Of a stretch of DNA of 64,000 nucleotides, positions 51,670-62,099 are shown piece after piece. A program made the translations under genes and the position numbers. How positions within the stretch are numbered: the first letter of the stretch is position 1; every line of letters begins with the position of its first letter. The stretch comes from Peromyscus leucopus. Its lineage: Eukaryota > Chordata > Mammalia > Rodentia > Cricetidae. The notes below the pieces were generated by a model. It worked only from the letters and a program-made list of their open reading frames with translations, did no database searches and was not told where the DNA came from. The DNA is taken from NCBI RefSeq assembly GCF_004664715.2, contig NC_051068.1, positions 52,493,453 through 52,557,452 of the forward strand. Reading direction: 5' to 3'.

Positions 51670-52785
51670 GCATCTTAATACCAATATTTTTATCAAAGGA
51701 CCCAATACTTTAATCAAGATCTAAATTTTCAAAATTGTAATACTTGCTACACTGCATACTTCTAAGAATTACTAATTAAAAATAGGAATGTGTTTTCTAA
51801 GATTTCTAGGAACATACAAAGAGCTTTAATTGAATGGCATAGTTTCGTGGGGAAATGCTTACCTAGGTTGCTAAGAAACGTATTATCTAACCTCATTGAA
51901 TTAGAAATCAGCTTGTGATCTGACACATGATAATCCACATCTCACCTTCAAAATATAGAATTAGACAGTGTCATTTCTTAAATTCCATCCAACTCTGAGA
52001 ACCCATGAATTAATACCTAATTCAATTCAATGATAAAAAACATTTATTAACTCCTAAATCTGCCAAATCCTCTATCAAAATCAAGACATTCTAAAACAAA
52101 TCAGATATTGTCCCTGATGTCAATTTTCACTAAAGTACCAGAACCCATTTCCATAACCGAGGATGCACCAAAGAGTAAACAGGCTACTACTTGCTTTCTG
52201 CCCAAGGTAGGGTACGTGAGAAATATGTGTTATACAATGGCTTTTAGGAGAAGAGAGAAAGTGGGTGAAGGACTTGGGGACCAGCATTATGTAGGGTGGC
52301 CTCAAAGACCTCACTGAGGAGGTAGCATCTGATCTGAGATTGAAAGCAACCCCAAGAAGATCTAAGGATGGAGTGGGAGTTTGCAAAGCAACCGATATGA
52401 AAGGGAGAAGCACATCCCTAGGCTAAAAATAACCGTATGATCTGCCTCAGAACAGAGAGGAACCAGTGAGAGAACAGGTTGGGAGGAGATGCAGTGAGGA
52501 CAGATGGGGAAGCTCTTCAGGTAACAGTTATTCATCAGAAAGAAGAGTTTTTGCATGTCTGTTACCTTCCCCAGGTAGCTGTCATATGCTTTTAGCAACT
52601 AAATGTCAAGATCTTTGCTATTGTTAAAATATGAGCCCCATAAGTTATAAAATATATGAATAATTTTCTGACTGAAAATATAATCTACTCACTGATTATA
52701 AACAGTAGAACTTGTTAGAATATTATTTATATCAGGAGAGTTTTGCAAAGAGTAAAAGAGAAATTGGAGCACAAGCCAAAATTAG
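51670..52785. other. Intronic unique DNA, no exon supported
   Basis: No recognisable repeat or splice-bounded ORF. The 97-codon minus ORF at 52120-52413 lacks motifs. Confidence 0.45.
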
Positions 52786-52789
52786 ACAC

Positions 52790-53205
52790 TGTACTGGCTG
52801 CTTTTGTGTGTCAACTTGACATAAGCTAGAGTAATCAAAGAAGAAGGAGCCTTAGTTGAGGAAATTCCTCAGTGAGATCCAGCTGTGGGTGATTTACTCA
52901 ATTAGTGATGTGGAAGGACCCACATTGTGGGTGGCGCCATCTGTGGGTTGATGCTTTGGAGTTCTATAGGAAAGCAAGTAGAGCAAGTCTGGGGAAGCAA
53001 GCCAGGAAGCAGCAATCTTCCATGGCCTCTGCCTCAGCTCCTGTCTCCAGGATCCTGCCCTGCTTGTGTTCTTGTCCTGACTTCTTTCAGTGATGAACAG
53101 CAATAAGGAAGTGCAAGCCAAATAACCCCTTTCCTCTCCAACTTGCTTTTTGGTCATGGTGTTTGGTGGAAGCAACAGAAACTCTAACCAAGACAGACAC
53201 CTTCT
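52790..53205 (+). mobile_element. Rodent medium-reiterated repeat (TGTCAACTTGACA type)
   Basis: 'tgtgtcaacttgacataagctagagtaatc ... gcctcagctcctgtctccaggatcctgccc ... ctttttggtcatggtgtttgg ... ctctaaccaagacag' is a complete member of a common rodent family, also present at 56428 (plus) and 61684 (minus). I do not assign a Repbase name. Confidence 0.8.
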
Positions 53206-53694
53206 GAGCACTCAACAGGAGAAATGAAGTTTAAGTGGTTAAATTGGGGCTGCAATTGTGGAGGAGAAGCAGCATTTGCAAAAGACTAGGTTGTAGCTAG
53301 TACAAGTAAATTGACTTCTAGATGTCCTGCTAATGATGTCCTACAGTGTTGCATACAGACAGAGGAAGATCTGAGGAAGGTTGAATGAGGAGGAGACTTG
53401 CCTCTAAACATATATGTGTTCTATACTTTTCACAGTCACAGATTTTAAAGACCATTCAGGAATTAACATTCCTACATACACTGGCATTACTTCAGAGTAT
53501 AAAATCTCTGAGCTTGCTTCACTGCCAAGAGCATTTAATTTTATTTCAGGCCACTACCTCTGTCCAGAACCAATTTCCCAATTCCCTATCTGGTCACTGT
53601 TATTACCATTTAAAGACTCAACTAAAATGTCACATAATCTCTAATATCTGACATATCTATTTTATCATTTCTACTTCCAAAAAATAGCATGTGC

Positions 53695-53697
<3 letters not shown>

Positions 53698-53743
<46 letters not shown>
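53698..53743. repeat. (CA)n microsatellite
   Basis: About 22 uninterrupted AC units. Confidence 0.97.
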
Positions 53744-53744
<1 letters not shown>

Positions 53745-53749
53745 CTCTA

Positions 53750-54980
53750 TTAAAGCTGATATACTATAATTTAATTTGTGTGTTCTTATATCTAGCAGTT
53801 TTCTCAAAATAAGACTTTGAAGAATCTACAATAACACAACAGAGAATGATTGGCAAATGCAGATCATCAGGTATCTTAATTGATTCTGTATCATTCAGTA
53901 TCTTTAATGATGTGATCAGCAAATTTACATTATAACGTGTTTTCTATTTGACGTTGACACTGACATCTGAGAACCTCTGGATGGACTCTAAGCTCCTGGG
54001 TCACATTTCATTTTTAGCTCCAGTTGGCAATGGCTGGCCTGGGACAGGTGCTCCATCAAAGGCTTTTTATAGTAAACTGCTCACTGATGGATCTGCCCCA
54101 CATAGATACTTAAAAGCATTTGGCTATTTGCTTAGGAAGATTTGTCTTTGTAACAGATTTCTCACAGCATGTGCTTAAATTTATTTTCAACAATGCACAG
54201 TAACTTAAAACACAGTTCCTTCTCCTTGCCCAGGAGGCAGGAAGCAGAATACTTGAGGCTGCTTTTGAATTTGATGTGACAATAGGTATCTAATTATAGA
54301 GCTCCAAAAATTGTATCACAAATTGATGGCTTGATACTAAAAATTTTATATCTGACATCAAATCAACATAAATTCATATAGAAAAGATCTAAGCTAGCTG
54401 AAGAGTTTAGGCCAAAAAAATATAAATTTTATGTATATGAGCAAATCATATGTAGTTAAACTTTTGGCTTGAAGAGACTTTTTTAAAGCAGAGCAAATTG
54501 CCCTCCTTGTCAAGCATTTCTCCTAAGGTGCAGTCTTTCCTGAGACCAGGGAAAACGCTCATGCATGCTTTTATCCCCAGACCCTCATGTCGTGTTAACA
54601 TGCTATGCACAACTGTGTTGAACTGATTTAATTTTTTCTTTTAGCTATATAGTGCAACATCATAAGAAATGCAGAAAAAATGCAGATATATAATGAAGTA
54701 TCATATTCTCTGTATAATGGAATAAGAGTAATATGCTGTACATACTGGTGGTAAATGCAGTAGAAAATAGCTATAATAGACAGCTAATATATATGTATAA
54801 CTGTGTATACTGTATAAGACACTAAATAAATAAATGCAATCATAACCTTTAAAAATAAAAGATCCCAGTGTAAAAATATAGAACATTACATTTAAGTCCA
54901 AATGACATTGATTCTGGTTATAAGATGCAACCTCAATATAGTTCAATAATTTTACAAATGGGTACAGATAATCATAATAA
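53750..54980. other. Intronic AT-rich DNA, no exon supported
   Basis: No young repeat or splice-bounded coding segment was found. The 139-codon minus ORF at 54701-55120 spans AT-rich DNA and the L1 3' UTR and is chance. Confidence 0.45.
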
Positions 54981-54984
54981 GGTC

Positions 54985-55515
54985 TGTAGGTCTCCACGAG
55001 GTCCCTCCCCCCAGAGACTGGAGAATCCTGTGGAAGAGGAGGCAGAAAGACTGTAGGAGTCAGAGGGGATGCAGGATACCAGGAGAACGTTCCCCACTGA
55101 ATCAACCAAGCAGGGCACATAAGAGCTCACAAAGACTGAAGTGGCAAGCACATGGCCTGCAAGGGTCTTCACAAAGTCCTCTGCTTATATGTTATGGCCA
55201 TTAGCTTGATGTTTTGTGGGACTCCTAAATGTGGGAGCAGATGAGTCTTTGACCCCTTTGCCTGCTCTTAGGACTCCTTTCTTCCTGTTGGGTTGCTCTG
55301 TCCAGCCAGCTTTGGTATGAGGGCTTTTGCCTTGTCTCATTTGCATTTTGCTTTGTCTGTTTGATTGGAGGCCTATCCGCTTCTGAAGGGAAACAGAGGG
55401 AAGTGAAGGGTGAGCTGGGGTAGGCGGGATCTTGTAGGAGTACAGGGAAGAGACACTGTGGTCAGAATGCACTGTATGAGAGAAGAATGCATTTTCAGTT
55501 AAAAGAATGAATCAA
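54985..55515 (+). mobile_element. L1 3' UTR fragment
   Basis: 'gggatgcaggataccaggagaacgttccccactgaatcaaccaagcagggc ... atgttatggccattagcttgatgttttgtgggactcctaa ... gaggcctatccgcttctgaagggaaacagaggg ... cactgtatgagagaagaat' is the well-known older rodent L1 (Lx-type) 3' UTR layout. Confidence 0.75.
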
Positions 55516-55828
55516 GTAAAGCACATGAAATATAGCATAAAAACAGCAATAATGTAAAGAATTTGTATGCATATTCTTTGAGGACTGCTCAAAATATATC
55601 ATATTCTGAGCTATAATTTTAATATAATTCACTAATATGTTGCTATGGAAAATAGTTCACAATGTAATTTATCTTTGAGAGAAATAATGAGTTCATTTGA
55701 TGGCTTGATTTTCTGCCTTTAGGTTTTGGAGTAGCATATATCTACAAAAAATTTCAGATGACTAATGATTTTGTAAGAATCAAACAACTAAACAAAGGAA
55801 GCCAGCAACACAATACTGCTGACTGTAC

Positions 55829-55945
55829 CTGTCTTCTGCTCTTGCATATTTGGAAGTGGATTTTCAGCGCTCTGCTGATCACACAAGGCAACTGCACTAC
55901 CAGCATGCCCACTTAAGCTGCTGTCAGGGATCCACACTTTGTCTT
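55829..55945 (-). CDS. Internal exon B of the unrecognised minus-strand gene
   Basis: This 117-nt segment lies between a good acceptor (ttctgtttcag) and the donor ACAG|gtacagt on the minus strand. Its length is an exact multiple of three and it keeps phase 1. With the last G of exon A it reads [20 protein letters not shown], followed by a Gln/Asn/Glu-rich stretch ending EQKTG, where the Gly codon is completed by exon C. The composition suggests a disordered linker, with no catalytic motif or membrane segment. Because it is 39 codons long and symmetrical, it could be skipped without shifting the frame. The introns on both sides are long, about 4.6 kb upstream and 7.6 kb downstream, and are filled with rodent repeats. 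Confidence 0.8.
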
Positions 55946-56752
55946 CTGAAACAGAAAAACGATAATATAAAGTATAAAATAAGGTAAGTTCCACAACCTT
56001 CAATGTTCAGGGAACATAGTGGAAGAGGACATGGGTAGGGCATTAAAGCCAGAAGATGGGGAGGGGGCTGTAAAATGTGCTTCTTCCTATGATGCAGCCA
56101 TTGCAATCATGAGCTGACAGGAGCGGCCCCACGTTGCAGTTGCCTAGCTGCCCACACCAAGTTGCCTGCACTAGGGCTCCACCAGACCTCAGAGGTCCAC
56201 AGTGAAGCATAGATGAAGGAGGGGCTTAGGCGCTCCTATCCCTTCCTGGGAATCTATTGCTAGATGCTGGGATAGTGCGAGTCATCCTTCAGTTGTGTGA
56301 TCCCACAAAGCGTCAATGGATAGGCTCAACCAACAGTCACAGAGATAGTTCTGTTAAAATCAGTGGGTCATAAAATAAAATGAAAATAGATGAACTTGAA
56401 AATGAAACTTATGGAGAGGAAGGGTGTCCTTGTTAGTTTTTTGTCAACTTGACACAATCTATGGTCAGTTAGGAAAAGGTACTCTTAATTGAGAAAATAC
56501 CTCCATAAAATCGGTCAAACTTTTTTTTTTTTTGGAATGATTGATGTGGACAGGCCCAACTCACTGTTGGGTGGTGCCAAACCTCTGGTGCTGGTCCTGA
56601 GTTATATAAGAAAGCAGGCCAAGCAAGCCATGAGGAACAAGCCAATAAGCAACATTCCTTCATGGCTTTTGCTTTAGTTCCTGCCTCCAGGTTCCTGCCT
56701 TGAGATGAAGTATGATATGGAAGTGGGAAATGAAATAAATATTTTCCTTCCT

Positions 56753-56940
56753 GGGGCTGGAGAGATGGCTCAGAGGTTAAGAGCACTTGCTTGCTCTTCC
56801 AAAGGTCCCGAGTTCAATTCCCAGCAACCACATGTGGCTCACAACCATCTGTAATGAGATGTGATGCCCTCTTCTGGCTTGCAGGGATATGTGCAGACAG
56901 AACACTGTATACATAATAAATAAATAAATCTTTAAAAAAA
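56753..56940 (+). mobile_element. B2 SINE with perfect 14-bp target duplication
   Basis: A full B2 from 'ggggctggagagatggctcagaggtt' to 'aataaataaataaatcttt' plus an A-tail. It is flanked by atattttccttcct at 56739-56752 and 56941-56954. The 'gcagacagaacactgtatacataat' tail variant looks cricetid. Confidence 0.97.
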
Positions 56941-56965
56941 ATATTTTCCTTCCTAAGCTGTTTTT

Positions 56966-57342
56966 TGCTGTGGATGATTGATTGATAAATAATGTGCTGA
57001 TTGGCCAGTAGCCAGGCAAGAAGTATAGGTGGGACAAGGAGAGAGGAGAATTCTGGGAAGTTGAAGGCTGAGGCAGAGAGAGACACTGCCATTCACTGCC
57101 ATGAGAAACATGATGTAAGATACTGGTAAGTCATGAGCCATGTGGCAAGGTATAGATTTATAGAAATGGGTTAATTTAAGATAGAAGAACTAGATAACCA
57201 GAATCCTGCCACGGCCATACAGTTTTTAAGTAATATAAGTCTCTGTGTGTTTGCTTGGGTCCAAGTGACTGTGGGACTGGCAGGTGATAGAGATTTATCC
57301 TGACCGTGGGCCAGGCAGGAACAGGAGATTACCCCAGCTACA
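56966..57342 (+). mobile_element. Solo LTR inserted in the split repeat
   Basis: It starts TGCTGTGGATG and ends CAGCTACA, the same family as 16248-16617. Flanks are gttttt (56960-56965) and gctttt (57343-57348), 5 of 6 identical. Confidence 0.8.
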
Positions 57343-57375
57343 GCTTTTAGCCATGATGTTTCATCATTCTAAGAC

Positions 57376-57990
57376 AAGGAGGATCAATAGGGTAGAAAAA
57401 TGATAAAATAGAGTATGATAGAGTAATTAGAATACATATATGATATTGTTAAAGATTAAATTTAATTTTTATCTTAATATATGTAAAAATCATGTAAATC
57501 CATTGTTTGTATTTTAATTTCTACTATGTTCCCAAATAATATTAATCTGAATTAAGAAATATTTATAGCAAATATTATGAAATTCAGTCTCAATTATAAA
57601 ATAAAGCCCATTAAGCTCCAATGTCATAAAGAAAAAGTACTATAAATGTCAAAAGTATACACAGATGTTTACAGAAATAAAAAATTACTTTTAAAGTATA
57701 TTACAATATTCATTAAGTTATAATAATTTATAAACAAAGACATTGTGTGTGTTGTACTGGGGTAGATCCCAATACATGTGCTTTGGAATGACATGCCAAC
57801 CCCCAAATAAATATATTTAAACATATGAAGAGTAAATAGCATAGATGATGTCAAGACATTATTATAAACAAAACAAAACTTAAGAAATAGAAATTCTAAT
57901 ATAATGTAAAAATACTGAGCCAAGAAAAAAAATTCTCCCTACAATGAAAAATCCTGGCCCTGATGAGTTTTGTACATCATTTAATGAAAA
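57376..57990. other. Intronic AT-rich DNA, nothing recognised
   Basis: No coding or repeat signal could be supported. Confidence 0.45.
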
Positions 57991-57994
57991 TTAT

Positions 57995-58230
57995 TAGCCT
58001 ATGTAGATTGGATAGTCAGCAAAGTACTTGTCATTCAAGGATGAGGATGTGAGTGTGTATCCCTAGCACTTCTGTAAAATCCCAGGTGTATCACAGATCC
58101 CTTAAACCATCACTCAGAGATAGAGACAGGGTCCCTGAGGTCAGAAGCCACCTAGTCTAGTGAATCAGCAAGCTCCAAAATCAATGAGATACTTGGTCTA
58201 AAACAAAAACATGGATAATAAAGAAAACAC
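57995..58230 (+). mobile_element. Diverged B4-type SINE
   Basis: 'agtcagcaaagtacttgtcattcaaggatgaggatgtgagtgtgtatccctagc ... gagacagggtccctgaggtcag ... agctccaaaatcaatgagatacttggtctaaaac' fits the composite B4 layout. Confidence 0.55.
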
Positions 58231-58299
58231 TTATTATTATTGACCTAGGTTTTCACATGCAAACAGATACTTGTACACAGCTATAATACATGCATCTGT

Positions 58300-58385
58300 G
58301 TACACACACAAATACACACACACACACACAAATAAATAGATAGATTGATAGATGGATGGATGGATAGATAGATAGATAGATACAT
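58300..58385. repeat. (CA)n and (GATA)n microsatellite
   Basis: CA units around 58303-58330, then GATA/GATG units to about 58382. Confidence 0.93.
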
Positions 58386-58505
58386 GAAAAGAGAAAGTTA
58401 AAAATATATAAACAATACCAATATCTCTCAAACCTTTTCCCAAAACTTGGGAAATACTAGTTAACTCATTCTATGATACCTAGTGCTGTACAGTAATTTC
58501 TTCTT

Positions 58506-58657
58506 TTTGTTTTTCCAAGACAGGGTTTCTCTGTGTAGTTTTGGTGCTTGTCCTGGATCTCGCTCTGTAGACCAGGCTGGCTTTGAACTCACAGAAATCT
58601 GCATGGCTCTGCCTCCTCAGTGCTGGGATTAAAGGCATGTGCCACCACTACCTGGCC
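58506..58657 (-). mobile_element. B1 SINE with target duplication
   Basis: A reverse-oriented B1 flanked by cagtaatttcttctt (58491-58505 and 58658-58672). Slightly diverged ('ccactacctggcc'). Confidence 0.93.
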
Positions 58658-58873
58658 CAGTAATTTCTTCTTAATTGAAATATTCTTTCCAGGAAGGATC
58701 AGGGAAGTGCACAACAATTAGGAAGTTAAAAAACAAACAAATAAAAAACAAACAAAACAAAACAAAAAACTTGCCACATCTGAGAAAGCTGAAATTTACA
58801 AGATTCCTAAGGGCTCCTCCTCAAGGTTATAGAAGCAGTAGGCTATAGTTAATTGTTTTTACTCTTTACTCTT

Positions 58874-59367
58874 TGAGGGGGGCCTGCCACCCAGCTCCCA
58901 AATAAATACAGTGAGGTGTATTCTTTCTTATGAATGCCTGGCTTTAGCTTGGCTTATTTCTAGCCAGCTTTTCTTAAATTATCCCCTCTACCTTTTGCTT
59001 CTGGGCTTTTATCTTTCTCTATTATATATACCTTTCTTCTTAATCCATAACTTGCTGTATAGCTGTGTAGCTGGGTGGCTGGCCCCTGATATCTTCCTCC
59101 CCTTTCCCTTTTCTCCCAAATCTTCTCTTCCCAGATTTCTCCTCCTATTTATTCTCTTGTCTGCCAGCCCTGCTTATCCTTTCTCCTGCTTATCTATTGA
59201 CTGTTCAGCATTTTATTAGACCAATCAGGTATTTTAAACAGGCAAAGTAACACAGCTTCACAGAGTTAAACAAATGCAACATAAAAGAATGCAGCACATT
59301 TTTGCATCATTAAATTAATATTCCACAGCATAAACCAATGTAGCACATCTTAAATTAATATTCCACA
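58874..59367 (-). mobile_element. LTR of a rodent class II ERV family, minus orientation
   Basis: The reverse complement begins TGTGGAATATTAATTTAA, contains 'acctgattggtctaataaaatgctgaacag' with a poly(A) signal and 'gctggcagacaagagaataaa', and ends near 'cccccctca'. The start motif occurs twice (59285-59337 and 59350-59367), suggesting a short internal duplication. No clean target duplication. Confidence 0.65.
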
Positions 59368-59416
59368 ACGGTAGACTACTTCCAGAGAACAATGACAGGT
59401 CAAGAAGCCAAGCAGG

Positions 59417-59550
59417 CCGGGCGGTGGTGGCACATGCCTCTCGGGAGGCAGAGCCAGGTGGAACTCGAGGAGTTCGAGGCCAGCCTGGTCTCCAAAGCAA
59501 GTTCCAGGAAAGCTACACAGAGAAACCCTGTCTCAAAAAAAAAAAAAAAA
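59417..59550 (+). mobile_element. Young B1 SINE with perfect 14-bp target duplication
   Basis: A B1 flanked by agaagccaagcagg (59403-59416 and 59551-59564) with a pure 17-A tail. It carries a deletion of about a dozen bases in the box region ('catgcctctcgggaggcag' instead of the usual 'cctttaatcccagcactcgggaggc'). Confidence 0.96.
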
Positions 59551-59569
59551 AGAAGCCAAGCAGGTATTT

Positions 59570-60575
59570 CCAGACTGTTGATCTGCCTAAATCATAGTAG
59601 AGTTCCTGGGATTCAGCTTTTGTGGGTAGTCACTCATGTTTGGCCGGGCTATTCAGTGGTAGCCCACATACAATGTCCATACAAAGGCATATTAACAGCC
59701 CTAAAAAGAAAGGACTGATTTCCTTTATAAACACAGTATTTTAACAGTGATTTTCCAACTACGTCCCCTAGAGTTTTAATAGTTTGGCGCATGCATAAAA
59801 GAGAAGATAAACATATAGTGACTCACATATTCTAGTATTATTTTTTACACTTTATTTTTAAAAACATACATTCTTGCACATGATAAAACTTGAGACACTC
59901 TTCTAACTGAGATATGCTGGTCCATTTATATGAATGAGTTCATGAGAATAAGAAAAATAAAACAAGGAGAAAGAAGAATGGTATTAGCTAGGGGTTAATA
60001 AGAGGATAATGAATTATGTTTAATGAGAATAGAATTTTGATCTAACAATATAACGTGCATTCTAGAGACAAATGGCACCAATGTTATATATATTATGAAA
60101 GTAAACAGTACCACTGAGTTGTACACTAAACAGTCAAAAAGTAAATTAGTTATTTGTGTTTTAGAACAAAAAAAGACAATACAAAAATGTCAGAAAGAAA
60201 CTGAAATTAGAGATAAGTCTTAGAAATTCAGGAGATCTTGCTATTTTTATGATTTGTTTTCCAGACAAAATTAAAAGTACCATCATACAATGCTTAACTG
60301 ATGAAGTGATTCAGAGACTTACTATTTGTGCATTAAAATGAACAATGATTTAAATTCTTAACATGATCTTCCTTCAGTGTTATTATTATCTTTTTGTAAT
60401 TTCCTGATCTTTTCAATTATGGCAGCTCACACAACTTTAATACTTTCAGATAACCAAAGGGAAAGTTTTAGTCACTGAACAGAATTTCCCAGTCTTTTAA
60501 AAATAGTGGCAGTTTTTACAATTGAGTTAGGATTTGACTAGGGTGGCCCAAAAGTCATCTGATTCCCGATGGTAA
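59570..60575. other. Intronic AT-rich DNA, no exon supported
   Basis: No repeat or splice-bounded coding segment was recognised just downstream of exon A. Confidence 0.45.
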
Positions 60576-60580
60576 TTTAC

Positions 60581-60734
60581 CTGTGAATGTTATGCTGGAA
60601 CATGAATGGCTGCATCCTATGCTTGGTGAAGGGTGTGAGTCGAATCTTTCATTTGTATCAGGAGCGAAGAACTTCTCAAGCCCTTGATATCGTTCATTTA
60701 TAGGTTTTTTTCTGAGGGCTATTTCTTGTAACAG
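60581..60734 (-). CDS. Internal exon A of an unrecognised minus-strand gene (fifth from the end)
   Basis: Read on the minus strand, this 154-nt segment is preceded by the acceptor ttctctag and followed by the donor ACAG|gtaaatt. It is open in one frame from its first base and gives 51 codons plus one base. The peptide starts LLQEIALRKKPINERYQGLE, continues KFFAPDTNER and then becomes Ser/His/Cys-rich. The first 20 residues are basic and helix-prone. The exon enters in phase 0 and leaves in phase 1, which fits the next exon. Upstream exons carrying the start codon are not visible between here and 64000 and probably lie outside the window. I do not recognise the protein family, so no function is proposed. 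Confidence rests on paired splice sites, frame continuity over five exons and the absence of repeat similarity. Confidence 0.78.
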
Positions 60735-61016
60735 CTAGAGAACAACATTTAACAGACTGTTTATTTTCTAGCTCAATATAACAAAGTCATGCATTCATTC
60801 ACTGAGCAACTTACTATGACCTTGACACCAGCTCTGCTGTGATAACTTTTATACTATAATAGAGAAACAAAATAGTACAGTGTTTAGATCCAATTGGATC
60901 CATGAAAGGTAAAGCGGTAATTATAAGCTGAAAGTTGTCATTAATCCAAGAAGGTTGAAAGTTTACAAAATAAAACATTTTTTCTGTCCTTATTCTTTTA
61001 TTTTCTTTCCTTACTA

Positions 61017-61223
61017 CAATGGTTTTCTGCCTTCCTAATGTTGTGACCCTTTAATACAGTTCCTCTTGCTCTGGTGACTCCCAACCATGAAATGAATCTT
61101 TGTTGGGGATTCATAACTAAATTTGCTACTCCTATGAATCATAAAGTAAGTATCTGATATGCTATCCTGTGAAAAGATCATTTGACACCACAGGGGTCTC
61201 AACATACAGGTTGAGAACCACTG
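61017..61223 (-). mobile_element. URR1-like hAT (Charlie-type) DNA transposon
   Basis: The ends are caatggttttctgcc and ggttgagaaccactg, inverted versions of the CAGTGGTTCTCAACC terminus of Charlie-type elements. The interior ('cccaaccatgaaatgaatctttgttgg', 'cctatgaatcataaagtaagtatctg') fits URR1. Flanks ccttacta and ccttagga agree at 6 of 8 positions, as expected for a mutated 8-bp duplication. The strand choice is arbitrary for a palindromic-ended element. Confidence 0.8.
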
Positions 61224-61587
61224 CCTTAGGACACTTCCACATAAACTATGCTGGAATGAGGAAACTCTTACATAGTCCTCTGAACTAGTGTCTCTGTTTA
61301 TAAAAATAGTTTTGAAGATGAAGTAAAATTCCAATGATAATAAATCTGACATAATGTTGAACATAGAAGAAATCCAAGTTACTAATATACACATCCTAAA
61401 ACATGCAAAACTGAGGCAAGAAGAAAAGAAAGTAACGTGGTGATGATGTAGCTATAATCTAGCAAATCTAGACTTTGTGGCCTTTGGATTCCATGCCTAG
61501 ACTTACTCTACCACCTGGGTAACTCATTGTTTATCACCTTGTTTTAAAACAGTTCATGTCTGTGAATATAATACAAAAACAAAACAT

Positions 61588-61683
61588 GAGCTAGACATGC
61601 TAGCTTACACTTGTATTCCCAGCACCTAGAAAAGAATGGACCAAAAAGATTTCTATGAGTTCAAGAGCAGTCTGGTTTATATG
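61588..61683 (+). mobile_element. Diverged B1 SINE
   Basis: 'gctagacatgctagcttacacttgtattcccagcacctagaaaag ... ttctatgagttcaagagcagtctggtttatatgg' is a degraded B1. Confidence 0.6.
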
Positions 61684-62090
61684 GTATCTTAGTTAGATTT
61701 TCTATTGCTGCAGCAAAATACCATGACCAAAAACAACTTGGGGAGGAAACGGTTTATTCAGCTTACACTTCTAAGTCAAGGTTCACCATCAAAGAAGTCA
61801 GGGCAGGAACTCAAGCAGGGCAGGAACCCGGAGCAGGAACTGATGCAGAAGCCGTGAAGGATGCTGCTTACTGGCTTGCTCCTCATAGCTTGCGCAGCCT
61901 GCCCTCTTATAGGACCTCCAGCCTAGGCATAGCCCCACTCACAACGGTTAGGCCCTCCACCATCAATCACTAATTAAGAAACATCCTACAGCGAGGTCTT
62001 AGGGAGATATTTTCTCAATTGAGGTTCTCTCCTTTCAGATAACTCTAGCTTGTGTCAAGTTGACATAAGACTAGCTAGCTAGCACACCTA
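61684..62090 (-). mobile_element. Rodent medium-reiterated repeat (TGTCAACTTGACA type)
   Basis: A reverse-oriented complete copy: 'cttagttagattttctattgctgcagcaaaataccatgaccaaaaacaacttggggagg' at one end and 'tagcttgtgtcaagttgacataagactagc' at the other. Same family as 52790-53205. Confidence 0.82.
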
Positions 62091-62099
62091 GCCAGATCA

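Larger units (their letters stand above)
56428..57375 (+). mobile_element. Rodent medium-reiterated repeat split by two later insertions
   Basis: The first part (56428-56752) reads 'tttttgtcaacttgacacaatc ... gcttttgctttagttcctgcctccaggttcctgcc'. After the B2 and the solo LTR it resumes with 'gcttttagccatgatgtttcatcattctaagac' (57343-57375), the usual 3' end. It gives the relative order of three insertions. Confidence 0.75.

Noticed and set aside
54701..55120. 139-codon minus ORF, the longest in the window
   Set aside because: Half lies in AT-rich DNA (Tyr/Ile/Phe runs) and half in an L1 3' UTR. No motif or splice context.
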